Positions 39,321 through 46,795 of a DNA stretch of 49,396 nucleotides are shown piece after piece (within the stretch, counting starts at the first letter, position 1; the number at the start of each line of letters is the position of its first letter). The translations under genes were made by a program, and so were the position numbers. The stretch lies in the IMG/VR virus record IMGVR_UViG_3300011113_000170, positions 1-49,396 of that record. One strand, 5' to 3'. Source of the stretch: a virus. The notes below the pieces were generated by a model. The model was not told the DNA's origin. It did no database searches and worked only from the letters and a program-made list of their open reading frames with translations.

Positions 39321-39602
39321 TTATGCGTCGAGGATCGGGATCAACTCTGGATGCCCCGCCTGTTTGAACTTGCTAACCAGAGTCACGTTATGAGACCGCA
39401 CCGCTTCATGCATATAATGCACAAGCACTTGACGGATGTTGCCTTTGAAGGCTTCGGCCTGCTCGCGGATAGCCGGATGTGTCTGGCTTCCTACATAGAT
39501 AATCTTGTCCAGCGCGCGTTCGGCAATCTCTTCGGGCGTGAAACCACGCCCTTCGGTCGCCATAACCATCACGTCTCCGACGCCACTAATCCCGTTAAAC
39601 AT
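39321..39602 (-). CDS. Conserved helical phage protein, 93 residues
   Basis: The product has GRGFTPEEIAERALDKIIYV, HPAIREQAEAFKGNIRQVLV and HYMHEAVRSHN, a helical family found with structural genes of many marine phages. No function assigned. GAGGTAAGCG precedes ATG 39602. It lies between the adaptor and the TTG-start structural gene and is probably an assembly factor or minor virion protein. Confidence 0.7.
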   Translation of the reverse strand: MFNGISGVGDVMVMATEGRGFTPEEIAERALDKIIYVGSQTHPAIREQAEAFKGNIRQVLVHYMHEAVRSHNVTLVSKFKQAGHPELIPILDA

Positions 39603-39605
39603 CGC

Positions 39606-40286
39606 TTACCTCACCGGGTAGCGGACCTGCTCGGTCCGATACATGTCCTGACGGTTCTTGCCTTCGCCCAGCTGCTTCAGCAGGTTTAGCGCTTCGTCGT
39701 AGCGCTTTTGGTAGCTAGCAATCACGTCCTGCTCACCCTTCATGAAGGTATAAGCCTCCAGCAGGGAGCCGTAAAGCAGCACGCTTTCGAAGTTGTCCCC
39801 GAGCCACGAGGTGCTCGCAGTCGTGATCGACGGCGGGTAGTAGAAATAGTGCAGCTCGACCTCATAGTTATCGTCCGGGGTAGGCCCGAGGATATACGAG
39901 TTTTCGTCAAAATAGGCGTAGTGAGACGGGAGACCTTCATCGTTAGGGTTGGGAAACGCCTGACGGATGTAGCTGACGTCTTTGTTCAGCAGGTACTCAT
40001 AGTTGCCATCGCCGTCGATCACAGCCAGTGAGAAGTTGGCCAGCCAGTCAGACGGCACCGAGAGGTACTTGTTACCCGCCGTGCAGTTACCCGTCACGTT
40101 CTTGCGCAGGTCCAGCAGTTGGACCGCGTTGAAGATACGCTCTTCGGCGTTGACGATGAAGGTATTGATCTGCTCCGTTGAGGTAAACGTCACCGTCCCC
40201 GTGCCGGCAGAATCCGTCCACGAGGTGTTGGGGAAGTCGTTTTCGACATACCCCTTGATGGCCTCAAAGAGCTGAGCGTAGTTCAT
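39606..40286 (-). CDS. Head-tail adaptor protein (SU10-adaptor type)
   Basis: The 226-residue product begins MNYAQLFEAIKGYVENDFPN, then EQINTFIVNAEERIFNAVQL, LPSDWL-type turn (YLSVPSDWLANFSLAVIDGD), and later YFYYPPSITTASTSWLGDN and LLYGSLLEAYTFMKGEQDVI. This is the layout of the SU10-type adaptor and other gp4/gp11-like connector proteins that bind under the portal. ATG 40286 overlaps the upstream stop (TGATG); an in-frame TTG one codon earlier is less likely. A second, different adaptor-like gene lies at 41429. Confidence 0.8.
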   Translation of the reverse strand: MNYAQLFEAIKGYVENDFPNTSWTDSAGTGTVTFTSTEQINTFIVNAEERIFNAVQLLDLRKNVTGNCTAGNKYLSVPSDWLANFSLAVIDGDGNYEYLLNKDVSYIRQAFPNPNDEGLPSHYAYFDENSYILGPTPDDNYEVELHYFYYPPSITTASTSWLGDNFESVLLYGSLLEAYTFMKGEQDVIASYQKRYDEALNLLKQLGEGKNRQDMYRTEQVRYPVR

Positions 40287-40429
40287 CAACCCATCTTCGT
40301 ACTGTGCCCAGTGCCCTTGGTCGCCGCACCGGTGCCGCGCGTCTTCTGGGTCTGGGTGTTGGCGATGTTGTTCGGGTAGCCGCTGTTGTTCTTACCAACA
40401 GGGACCTGCTTCGGAGTGCCGTTAGCCAT
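40286..40429 (-). CDS. Small basic protein, 47 residues
   Basis: The product (MANGTPKQVPVGKNNSGYPN, ending KTRGTGAATKGTGHSTKMG) is Gly/Thr/Lys-rich and probably disordered. It overlaps both neighbours (8 bases with the upstream gene, TGATG with the adaptor). It belongs to the group of small basic proteins of the virion arm; function unknown. Confidence 0.55.
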   Translation of the reverse strand: MANGTPKQVPVGKNNSGYPNNIANTQTQKTRGTGAATKGTGHSTKMG

Positions 40430-40547
40430 TTTTGTTCACCTTACCCATGTCCTTGACCGGCTTCTTACCGCTCTTCTGGTTGGCGAGCTTGGCGAGGTTA
40501 CGACCCATCGCCAGCATCTGCGCGTTTGTCTTACCACCCTTGGCCAT
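40422..40547 (-). CDS. Small basic protein starting MAKGGK, 41 residues
   Basis: The product MAKGGKTNAQMLAMGRNLAK continues with a Lys-rich helix and ends KDMGKVNKNG. Its N-terminus is the AKGG box found inside several other proteins of this arm. It lies 1 base from the zinc-ribbon gene and overlaps the next. No family recognised. Confidence 0.55.
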   Translation of the reverse strand: MAKGGKTNAQMLAMGRNLAKLANQKSGKKPVKDMGKVNKNG

Positions 40548-40548
40548 C

Positions 40549-40941
40549 TTAGTTCTCCGTCGTTACCGTCACAGTGCCTACCTGACCTTGTCCTAATAGC
40601 GTATTTGGAAGCCCAGATAAACCCAGTGGATTATCGAGACCAACGGGGTTCCAGCCCCACTGGATCACGCGGCTACCTTCGCTTGGGAAGCCATTGTCGT
40701 TCAAGCCGCTTTGCAAGTAGCTGACGTCCGGGCGAGGATTACGCAGCGCTTGCGGATCGTCCACGGGGTACATACCCAGCTGCAACTGAGGCTGGTCAGG
40801 TTCCCAGCACGTATAGCAGACAAGGATGTTGACGTTCTTCGTCTTGATGACGAGCTGCTTGAGCTCCTTCAGCTTGTAACGCTGACCACAACGGTCGCAC
40901 TCCGCGATGGCCCGTTTGCCGGAGGCAAAGCGATTAGGCAC
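40549..40941 (-). CDS. Zinc-ribbon structural protein
   Basis: The 130-residue product starts MPNRFASGKRAIAECDRCGQ and has a second pair YTCW (CDRC...CYTC), a four-Cys zinc ribbon, followed by DQPQLQLGMYPVDDPQALRN. This family is common next to connector genes in aquatic phages. The GTG start follows GGGAGGATATAA, which lies within the 3' end of the LAGLIDADG gene. Role in head closure or tail attachment is inferred. Confidence 0.7.
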   Translation of the reverse strand: MPNRFASGKRAIAECDRCGQRYKLKELKQLVIKTKNVNILVCYTCWEPDQPQLQLGMYPVDDPQALRNPRPDVSYLQSGLNDNGFPSEGSRVIQWGWNPVGLDNPLGLSGLPNTLLGQGQVGTVTVTTEN

Positions 40942-41425
40942 TTATATCCTCCCTCACTGCCGAAGCCGTCTTCATCGACGCCCGGATGTCCCTGAGTTTT
41001 TGCCCAATCTCCATACGCCGGTTATGGACCTCGTCAGGCAGTGGGTTATAGGGACCCGCATATTTCCTGCCGTCTGCTGGCGTAAGTGGGTACTGAAGCG
41101 CTAACTCTACTTGCTCCTTCTTCACTACCACATAAGGGGCTATGGCTTCAAGGAACGCTATCGCATCTTTACTGCGTACGCGCCACACGTAGCAGACAGA
41201 GTTGTTCATGTGGTGTCGACGGTTCTTGGTTATCGGTGTTATATTACCGCCAAAATGCTCCTTGAACAGATTCAGGCACGGTGTAGATGTCTGAGTAACG
41301 GACGCGGTTAGCAAGTTACGTACTCTACGCCGGGTGTTTTTGTTCTTGGATATCTCAACAAAAACAGAGCCTTCGCCGTCGAAAAACCCCGCAGCCCATG
41401 CCAAGAACGATGGGCCGTAGGACAT
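40934..41425 (-). CDS. LAGLIDADG homing endonuclease
   Basis: The 163-residue product has a single LAGLIDADG motif, WAAGFFDGEGSV (10-21), followed by a basic strand region, so it probably works as a homodimer. Motif residues Gly and Asp/Glu are intact. It is free-standing between an adaptor gene (3-base gap) and the zinc-ribbon gene, whose ribosome-binding site it contains. It is less GC-rich than its neighbours, as expected of a mobile gene. Confidence 0.88.
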   Translation of the reverse strand: MSYGPSFLAWAAGFFDGEGSVFVEISKNKNTRRRVRNLLTASVTQTSTPCLNLFKEHFGGNITPITKNRRHHMNNSVCYVWRVRSKDAIAFLEAIAPYVVVKKEQVELALQYPLTPADGRKYAGPYNPLPDEVHNRRMEIGQKLRDIRASMKTASAVREDISA

Positions 41426-41428
41426 AAC

Positions 41429-42145
41429 TTATCGGAAATACTGGCGTGGAGCAATTCGCAGGGCGGCTTTCTCTCGGTCTTCGTCAGCAGCCTGCTGCCA
41501 AGCTTCGTCGTACATCTGCTTCAGCATGATGGACCGCTCCAGCGCGTCGGGGATTTTCAACGAGAGATGATACGCCAAGCCCGCCACGAGGCACGGCAGG
41601 AAGCGGAAAGGGATGTCCTGTGTGTTGACGCCCGTACCGGAGTCCTTAATACGCCGCAGGCGGTAGTAGAAGAAGGTGTAGTAGTTGTTCTGGTCCGGGG
41701 CGGGCCACACGTTGATCTGCGGGTTAGCGACCCCCGTGGCTGGGTAGTCTGCACCTGACCGGCGGTTGATCCACACCTGAATAGGACGCCCCTGCGCGTT
41801 CTTGTTAGGGATCGTGATGTAGGTATCGGCGCTGATGCGGGTGATGTTGATGTCGATCTGGTTCGGACCCGAACCCGCGTTGGTGCGGATAACTTGCTCC
41901 AGAAGATCAATTGTATCCACAGGCAGGTCGTAGGTGATTTGTCCCTGCACCATGGGGACCGACCCCTGCTCAAGAGTCCACAGGTTTATCCCCCGGTTGG
42001 CCCACTCGATGGTCAGCAGGTTCAGGCTGCGCCGCGCCGTGCGGAAGTCGTAGCCCGTGCGCAACTCAGCACCGCAGCGCTCAAAAGCCTCTTCGATGAG
42101 GCTATTAAGGTCCAGATTAAACTCTGCCGTGCTGGTCGTAGTCAT
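41429..42145 (-). CDS. Second adaptor/connector-like protein
   Basis: The 238-residue product (LDLNSLIEEAFERCGAELRT, ARRSLNLLTIEWANRGINLW, QGQITYDLPVDTIDLLEQVI, PFRFLPCLVAGLAYHLSLKI, MLKQMYDEAWQQAADEDREK) has the helical-beta-helical layout of tail-tube-A or gp11-like connector proteins. The YDLPVDTI turn resembles that of adaptor proteins. It and the gene at 39606 probably build successive rings between portal and tail. Confidence 0.75.
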   Translation of the reverse strand: MTTTSTAEFNLDLNSLIEEAFERCGAELRTGYDFRTARRSLNLLTIEWANRGINLWTLEQGSVPMVQGQITYDLPVDTIDLLEQVIRTNAGSGPNQIDINITRISADTYITIPNKNAQGRPIQVWINRRSGADYPATGVANPQINVWPAPDQNNYYTFFYYRLRRIKDSGTGVNTQDIPFRFLPCLVAGLAYHLSLKIPDALERSIMLKQMYDEAWQQAADEDREKAALRIAPRQYFR

Positions 42146-43095
42146 TAGCGGTTGTAACCCCTCTGGCGGTTAGCCAGCTGCTGAATACCACGCATAGCTT
42201 GCATACGCGGCGGCTCCGGCCTAACCTGCTGCGGCATCTGCGGCTTAAAATCGGCCAAACCACCCGCAACAAGCCGATTAGCACGGTCTTGCATACTTCC
42301 GAGGGGTTGGTTCATCATCGGCATCTGCGGCTGCCCGCCTACCTGATTGAGGCTCTGCTGCATCTGCTCAGGAGAGAACCCCAGCATCCCCGGACGCCCT
42401 TGCGCTTGAAGCTGCTGATTTAACGCGTAAATTTGCTGAGCCTGTGCTGCCTGTTGCGGCTGCTGCATCTGCGCCTGCGTAGCTTGGCCTAGCGTGGGCG
42501 GCTGTGGAGCGCCCATCGGACCCCCGGTGAGGTCGGGTCTGCTGTTTTGGCCGAAGCCGCTACCCATAGATTGTAGCGTTGCAGCTTGAGCCGCAGCTTG
42601 AGATGGCCCAAATTCTTGCGGGGGCTGCATCTGTCGGTCATAAAAGTCGCGGCTACCCCCACCCGGTCCAATCATCGGCATCTGCGGAGCCTGCTGGCCC
42701 ATCTGCTGCTGGCCCCTGAAGCTTTGGAGCGCCTGCTGCAACTGCGACTGGATTGACTGCTGCTGCTGGTTACCGAAACCGCCGGGGTTCTGCTGCGGTT
42801 GCTGTGGACGGAGAGAACCTAAAAGCCCTCCCGACTGCTGCGGCGGCTGGGCAATGTTTATAGCCATCCCGTTACCAAAGCCCTCGTACGCTGGCTGCTG
42901 CGGCATCTGCGAAGCCTGCTGCTGACGCATGAAGTCTTGGAACGCGCCCATACCGCCGCCATAACCACCGAGGTTCTGCTGCGGCATCTGCGGTTCCATC
43001 GGCTGCATCGGCTTTTGCAGCATCGGGGACTGTTGGCCACCAAAACCGCCGCCCATCTGCGGTTGCCCCAGCTGGCCTGCAACCGGCTTACCCAT
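42145..43095 (-). CDS. Gln/Pro/Met/Gly-rich low-complexity protein
   Basis: The 316-residue product starts MGKPVAGQLGQPQMGGGFGG and is dominated by QQPQ, MPQQ and GGFG tracts, with scattered hydrophobic anchors. It should be disordered. Like the PPMG and Gln-rich proteins at 22443 and 23863 it may be a flexible virion or scaffold component. ATG 43095 is preferred over the longer frame to 43143, which overlaps the upstream gene further. Confidence 0.6.
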   Translation of the reverse strand: MGKPVAGQLGQPQMGGGFGGQQSPMLQKPMQPMEPQMPQQNLGGYGGGMGAFQDFMRQQQASQMPQQPAYEGFGNGMAINIAQPPQQSGGLLGSLRPQQPQQNPGGFGNQQQQSIQSQLQQALQSFRGQQQMGQQAPQMPMIGPGGGSRDFYDRQMQPPQEFGPSQAAAQAATLQSMGSGFGQNSRPDLTGGPMGAPQPPTLGQATQAQMQQPQQAAQAQQIYALNQQLQAQGRPGMLGFSPEQMQQSLNQVGGQPQMPMMNQPLGSMQDRANRLVAGGLADFKPQMPQQVRPEPPRMQAMRGIQQLANRQRGYNR

Positions 43096-43378
43096 CGTAC
43101 TTCCCTTTCTGTCTACGCGCTGCCTGTACACGCTTAGGTGCACCCGGAGGTTGCCCCAACCGTTTCTTCTGAGCGATACGCGTCTTCTTCTCCGTGGGGG
43201 TCATTTCCGACGACGTCTTGGGGGTCTTATCAGAAATACGCTTGCTGGGTCTACAATAAGGTGTGCCGCGCTTCTCACCGGGCTGACGCCCGCAGGCTTT
43301 ACCCGTACGGACGTCCTTCCAGTCCTCTTGGAACCAGCGCTTAAGCGAAGCGCCTTTCTCGGTCTTACGAACTGCCAC
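43088..43378 (-). CDS. DUF5872-like basic protein
   Basis: The product (VAVRKTEKGASLKRWFQEDW, KDVRTGKACGRQPGEKRGTP, YCRPSKRISDKTPKTSSEMT) shows the DUF5872 pattern: LK-W-F-E-W, CGR, YC-PS-R and a Lys-rich tail. GTG 43378 overlaps the end of the upstream gene. Members are small basic phage proteins of unknown function, perhaps DNA-associated in the capsid. A longer frame to 43504 is rejected because it would run far into the upstream gene. Confidence 0.75.
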   Translation of the reverse strand: MAVRKTEKGASLKRWFQEDWKDVRTGKACGRQPGEKRGTPYCRPSKRISDKTPKTSSEMTPTEKKTRIAQKKRLGQPPGAPKRVQAARRQKGKYDG

Positions 43379-43643
43379 CTTTGTTACCCCAGTTCTTGGC
43401 ACCGACCTTACGGCACTTGGAGATAGCACCCGAGGCGTAGGCGGAAGGGAAGACTTTGTAGCGCGCCTTGACCTTGGAGTAGCACTCATCCTTGGTGCTA
43501 CCACCTTCAGCCATGCGCTTTGCCTTAACCTTGCCGCCCTTGGCGTACATGGTGACCTCGCCGGGGTTGTCCTTCCGACGAATAGTCTTCGCCTTTGGCA
43601 TCTTAGATGCCTTTATGGCACCCATACCCCGACTCGGTCGCAT
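43365..43643 (-). CDS. Small basic protein with two AxGG boxes
   Basis: The product starts MRPSRGMGAIKASKMPKAKT and contains MYAKGGKVKAKRMAEGGSTK and DECYSKVKARYKVFPSAYAS, then GAISKCRKVGAKNWGNKGGS. The MRPSRGMGAI N-terminus and YKVFPSAYASGAI block are typical of small marine phage proteins of unknown role. ATG 43643 lies 1 base after the upstream stop (TGATATG). Two Cys residues and high Lys content suggest nucleic-acid or assembly contacts. Confidence 0.7.
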   Translation of the reverse strand: MRPSRGMGAIKASKMPKAKTIRRKDNPGEVTMYAKGGKVKAKRMAEGGSTKDECYSKVKARYKVFPSAYASGAISKCRKVGAKNWGNKGGSS

Positions 43644-43644
43644 A

Positions 43645-43905
43645 TCAGCAGCTCTTTCCGCCCATGGCCATCTTCGGCATCTTGGTGTCGGTCTTGCCCT
43701 TCTTGGCAACGCCGTCAGCAGCCTTGTGACCACCGGCCAGACCGCCAGCGGCCTTCTTCGGCATCATCTTCTTCATACCCATCTTCTTGTCCTTCATCTC
43801 GAACTCCTTACCGACCTTAGAGGGAACGCCCACCTTCTTGGCGAACTTGGGGTTGTTGGCCACAGCGGCCATGAAGCTCTTCTGCTTGGGGGTCTTGCTA
43901 GGCAT
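43645..43905 (-). CDS. DUF3008-like protein with ADGVA..GKT tag
   Basis: The 86-residue product reads MPSKTPKQKSFMAAVANNPK, FAKKVGVPSKVGKEFEMKDK (the DUF3008-type core), then KAAGGLAGGHKAADGVAKKG and KTDTKMPKMAMGGKSC. The C-terminal part carries a variant of the ADGCA..GKT tag found on three proteins encoded at 44333-46061. It is highly basic. Stop and next start are coupled (TGATATG). Confidence 0.75.
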   Translation of the reverse strand: MPSKTPKQKSFMAAVANNPKFAKKVGVPSKVGKEFEMKDKKMGMKKMMPKKAAGGLAGGHKAADGVAKKGKTDTKMPKMAMGGKSC

Positions 43906-43906
43906 G

Positions 43907-44071
43907 TTAGTCCTTCCCGAGAAATTTTTGCACCGTATCTGTCTCATAGATACGGATGCTAGTCCAGATGATGGTGAAGATGGCGGCAACAGCCGGAAGC
44001 ACGTCCATTAAAGTCCCAACAACGGTAAACACCGAGGCTGCGTCGATCATAGTCTTTTCGCCATCAGTCAT
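43907..44071 (-). CDS. Small membrane protein, holin-like
   Basis: The 54-residue product has one hydrophobic segment (FTVVGTLMDVLPAVAAIFTI, continuing IIWTSI) and a short tail RIYETDTVQKFLGKD. I recognise the W-S/T-IRIYET-TVQ tail from many small phage membrane proteins, some annotated as holins. ATG 44071 is coupled to the upstream stop (TGATATG). It is separate from the endolysin cassette at 37.3-38.5 kb. Confidence 0.65.
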   Translation of the reverse strand: MTDGEKTMIDAASVFTVVGTLMDVLPAVAAIFTIIWTSIRIYETDTVQKFLGKD

Positions 44072-44072
44072 A

Positions 44073-44333
44073 TCAGCAATCCCATTTACGAAGCGAGAGC
44101 GCTTTACGCGTCGGGCGACCCTTCTCGTCTTTCATAGGTCCCGGCATACCTGACATCCGAGCGCAAAAGCTCTTACGACGCCCCGCAGCTTTTGGTGACT
44201 TCGCTGCTTCCTTAGCTGATACCGGCGGCTTGAGGTTCATCCCCTGAGCTTTGGCCGACGCACGCCCCTTGGCGTTCAAGCCACCCTTGGGGTTCTTGCC
44301 TTCCTTACGCGTCCAAGCCGGGGACTTAGCCAT
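44073..44333 (-). CDS. DUF6321-like basic protein
   Basis: The 86-residue product is AKSPAWTRKEGKNPKGGLNA, KGRASAKAQGMNLKPPVSAK, EAAKSPKAAGRRKSFCARMS and ends in SLRKWDC, the signature of DUF6321 proteins found in many aquatic phages. It is very basic with two Cys residues near the C-terminus. Binding to nucleic acid inside the capsid is plausible but unproven. The start overlaps the upstream stop (TAATG). Confidence 0.85.
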   Translation of the reverse strand: MAKSPAWTRKEGKNPKGGLNAKGRASAKAQGMNLKPPVSAKEAAKSPKAAGRRKSFCARMSGMPGPMKDEKGRPTRKALSLRKWDC

Positions 44334-45238
44334 TAGCAGATTTTCCCCTTGGTCTTGCCGCGCACCGCGCAGCCGTCACCGCGCTTGGAGACGGAGCCGC
44401 CCTTGGCCATACCCGGCGTCCGTGGAATAGCGCGGCTAGCAGCGTCGGAAAGACTGGCCGTGGTCGCCCTACCGATATTAGAAGCCAGCCGTTTTTCCTC
44501 GGCTTCTTTCTTGTCTTTCATGGCTTTCGTGGCAGCCAGACTGCGATCTGCGTCGGCGTTCAAATCTTTCACAAACTTGCGAATTTGCGTGTCATCCAGA
44601 CTGCGATCTGCGGCCTTGTCGTTGTCGCTCATGAACTTGCGAATCTGCGTGTCCGTCATCGGAGAATTACTGGTATCTATGTTACGCGCAATATTCTTCA
44701 TCGGAGTCTTGGCGCTGAAGGGGTCGGTCGCTTTCGTTTCAGCCACAGGCTTAGCTTTAGGCTTTTCACCCGCCAGCTGCGTGCCGTAGGACTTGCCCAT
44801 CCATTTAAAAGTATCAGGGCCGCCAGCGAGCGCTTTCTTCCGCGCCGCAGCAAAAGCATCTCGGAACGACTGTTTCTTCGCTTCTTTCGCCTGAGCGGCA
44901 TTCGCTTTGCGCGCTTCCGCTCCCTTAGATTCCAAGCCAGAAGTGTCAAACGATGTCTTTGACCGAGACGCTTCTTCCAGACCCTTCATGTCGATGTCGA
45001 CCGGCTTCACCTTACCACCTTTGGCGTATTTCTGCACCGCCTTCAGGTCCTCGGCATTTTTCTTGGACATGCGATTACCTGAAGCGATGGCATCGCCAAC
45101 TGACGGGCGGGTGCTCCGCGTAGCGGGCATGAGCTTTTTGGTCTCAGCGCCAACCTGACGCGAGACACGGTTGCCCGACTCCATCGACTCCTTCATCGAC
45201 GGCATACCGCCCGAGCCGAACTTGCGCTTCTTCATCAT
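44333..45238 (-). CDS. Basic protein with AKGG box and C-terminal GDGCA tag
   Basis: The 301-residue product has YAKGGKVKPVD near 71-81, SFRDAFAAARKKALAGGPDT followed by FKWMGKSYGTQLAGE (a block common in marine phage proteins), an internal duplication DTQIRKFMSDNDKAADRSL / DTQIRKFVKDLNADADRSL, and a C-terminal tag MAKGGSVSKRGDGCAVRGKT (277-296) followed by KGKIC. Otherwise rich in Lys, Ala and Ser and probably partly disordered. It overlaps both neighbours. Confidence 0.7.
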   Translation of the reverse strand: MMKKRKFGSGGMPSMKESMESGNRVSRQVGAETKKLMPATRSTRPSVGDAIASGNRMSKKNAEDLKAVQKYAKGGKVKPVDIDMKGLEEASRSKTSFDTSGLESKGAEARKANAAQAKEAKKQSFRDAFAAARKKALAGGPDTFKWMGKSYGTQLAGEKPKAKPVAETKATDPFSAKTPMKNIARNIDTSNSPMTDTQIRKFMSDNDKAADRSLDDTQIRKFVKDLNADADRSLAATKAMKDKKEAEEKRLASNIGRATTASLSDAASRAIPRTPGMAKGGSVSKRGDGCAVRGKTKGKIC

Positions 45239-45555
45239 ACGAACCGTCCCTTCGTCTTACCCTTGGTGGCGCAGCCATCGGCGCGCTTGGAGGCGCTACC
45301 GCCCTTGGCCATCTTCTTAACCGCGCCGCCTCGCTTCATGCCGCCAGCAGACGCTTCTTCAGCGTCCTTCGCTGCGTCTTCCGCCCTGTTGGCGCGCAGT
45401 TTTTTCCGCTGACTAGAAGCGAGCATGGGCATTAGGCCGCCTAGCGGGCCCATAGCATCACCAAGGCCGCCGAGAGCGTTACCGAACAGACCCTGCCCGC
45501 TGACGGCCCCATACATCGGGGAGATGGAGCCGAGGATTTTGTCGATCTTAGCCAT
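45235..45555 (-). CDS. Small protein with C-terminal ADGCA tag
   Basis: The 106-residue product starts with a Gly-rich hydrophobic half (LFGNALGGLGDAMGPLGGLM), then a charged helix (RKKLRANRAEDAAKDAEEAS), KRGGAVKK and the tag MAKGGSASKRADGCATKGKT at 82-101. The tag's DNA (45238-45312) is closely similar to that of the next upstream gene. Hydrophobic Gly-rich plus basic tail could fit a capsid-internal or membrane-contacting protein. Confidence 0.7.
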   Translation of the reverse strand: MAKIDKILGSISPMYGAVSGQGLFGNALGGLGDAMGPLGGLMPMLASSQRKKLRANRAEDAAKDAEEASAGGMKRGGAVKKMAKGGSASKRADGCATKGKTKGRFV

Positions 45556-46061
45556 CAGACGAACCTTCCTTTAGTTTTACCCTTGGTGGCGCAGCCGTCA
45601 GCGCGCTTGGAGGCGGTGGAACCGCCCTTGGCCATCTTCTTGACAGGTTTCTTTTTAACTTTACCGCCTTTGGCAAATTCAAAATTCGCGTTGGCACCAA
45701 ACATAGGTGCCCCTTGCCTACCCATCAGTCCTCGGCCAAGACCCGCACCAACATTGAAATTTTTACCTTGGTATTCTGCACCGTACACCGGCCCTGCAAC
45801 AGTACCAACCTTACCAAACCGCACGGTATTAGCGGGCTGTGAAGCACCTCCACGCGCAGCAGGGGGAGGAGCGGGCATACCACCACCGCCTTCACCCGGC
45901 ATCGACGGGCCCATACCACCGCCGCCGGGTACGTTCAGATCGGCTAGGTTAAACTGACCAAAGCGCCGACCAGTTACCGTGACCGGTGCGTCTTCAGGTT
46001 CCACGCGCATGACGTTGTTGCTGATAACACCCCCATCGCGGTACCGCTTCTTGCGCTTCAT
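45555..46061 (-). CDS. Gly-rich protein with AKGG box and C-terminal ADGCA tag
   Basis: The 168-residue product starts MKRKKRYRDGGVISNNVMRV, has a Gly/Pro-rich middle (VPGGGGMGPSMPGEGGGGMP), a beta-like section (TVAGPVYGAEYQGKNFNVGA), then FAKGGKVKKKPVKK and the tag MAKGGSTASKRADGCATKGK (143-162). It shares the last 40 residues with the protein at 45235. AAGGATGTAGC precedes ATG 46061, an ordinary ribosome-binding site. Confidence 0.7.
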   Translation of the reverse strand: MKRKKRYRDGGVISNNVMRVEPEDAPVTVTGRRFGQFNLADLNVPGGGGMGPSMPGEGGGGMPAPPPAARGGASQPANTVRFGKVGTVAGPVYGAEYQGKNFNVGAGLGRGLMGRQGAPMFGANANFEFAKGGKVKKKPVKKMAKGGSTASKRADGCATKGKTKGRFV

Positions 46062-46792
46062 GCTACATCCTTCTGCGGAACAACCATCGGGTAGAGGACG
46101 TCGTCCCCAAAGTTACCGGTGTACTCCTGCACACCCATGTGACCGAGGCTAATGGTCGGGTCGACCCACACTTCATAACCCAGCTCGCGGGCACGGTCGC
46201 AGAACAGGAAGTCCTCGCCCATGTAACCCTCGTCGGTGAGCTTGAAGTCGAACAGGGCCGGGACCGTCTTCTCGCAGCGCTTGTCGTAGTACTTCCACTC
46301 CGGATGCGCAGCGATCATGGTCTCGATGACGTTACGCTGAATCAGCATGAACGCTGTAGCTACGCGCGTAGCCCGAACAAGACCCATACCATTCATCGTC
46401 AGCTCGCCGTTTTCATCATGGTCGAGGTTTGCGATGTAGGTTTTGTTGACGTCCCGGACGCGGGGGACACCCGCCACAATACCCTTCTTGGGGTCTTGCG
46501 CCCACGCCATCAGGCGCAGGATGTCTTCGGGTTCGAAGTTGATGTCCGAGTCGATGAACAGCAGGTAATCAGCGTCCGACTCAAGCAGGTCCTGCACCAG
46601 CAGGTTGCGCGCCCGAGAGACCACTGAGCAGCCACAGACGCTGCCGATGTTGATGTCGATACCGTGCTTAGGAGCCAGCTGCGCGAAGCGAGCAAGCGAG
46701 ACCGCAAGCTTCAGCGACACCTTGAAGTCGTAGGCGGGGAGGCCGATGAAGACCCCTTTTCCCGCCATATCGAAGCCTTTGACTGCTTGCAT
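46058..46792 (-). CDS. GT-A type glycosyltransferase-like protein, copy 2
   Basis: The 244-residue product has GVFIGLPAYDFKVSLKLAVS, SVVSRARNLLVQDLLESDAD, YLLFIDSDINFEPEDILRLM (DxD motif), TAFMLIQRNVIETM, GYMGEDFLFCDRARELGYEV and WVDPTISLGHMGVQEYTG. Block order matches the protein at 7737-8522. It is expressed with virion genes, so it may act late, for example on virion proteins, DNA or host glycan. The substrate is unknown. The stop overlaps the start of the downstream gene. Confidence 0.88.
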   Translation of the reverse strand: MQAVKGFDMAGKGVFIGLPAYDFKVSLKLAVSLARFAQLAPKHGIDINIGSVCGCSVVSRARNLLVQDLLESDADYLLFIDSDINFEPEDILRLMAWAQDPKKGIVAGVPRVRDVNKTYIANLDHDENGELTMNGMGLVRATRVATAFMLIQRNVIETMIAAHPEWKYYDKRCEKTVPALFDFKLTDEGYMGEDFLFCDRARELGYEVWVDPTISLGHMGVQEYTGNFGDDVLYPMVVPQKDVA

Positions 46793-46795
46793 ATG

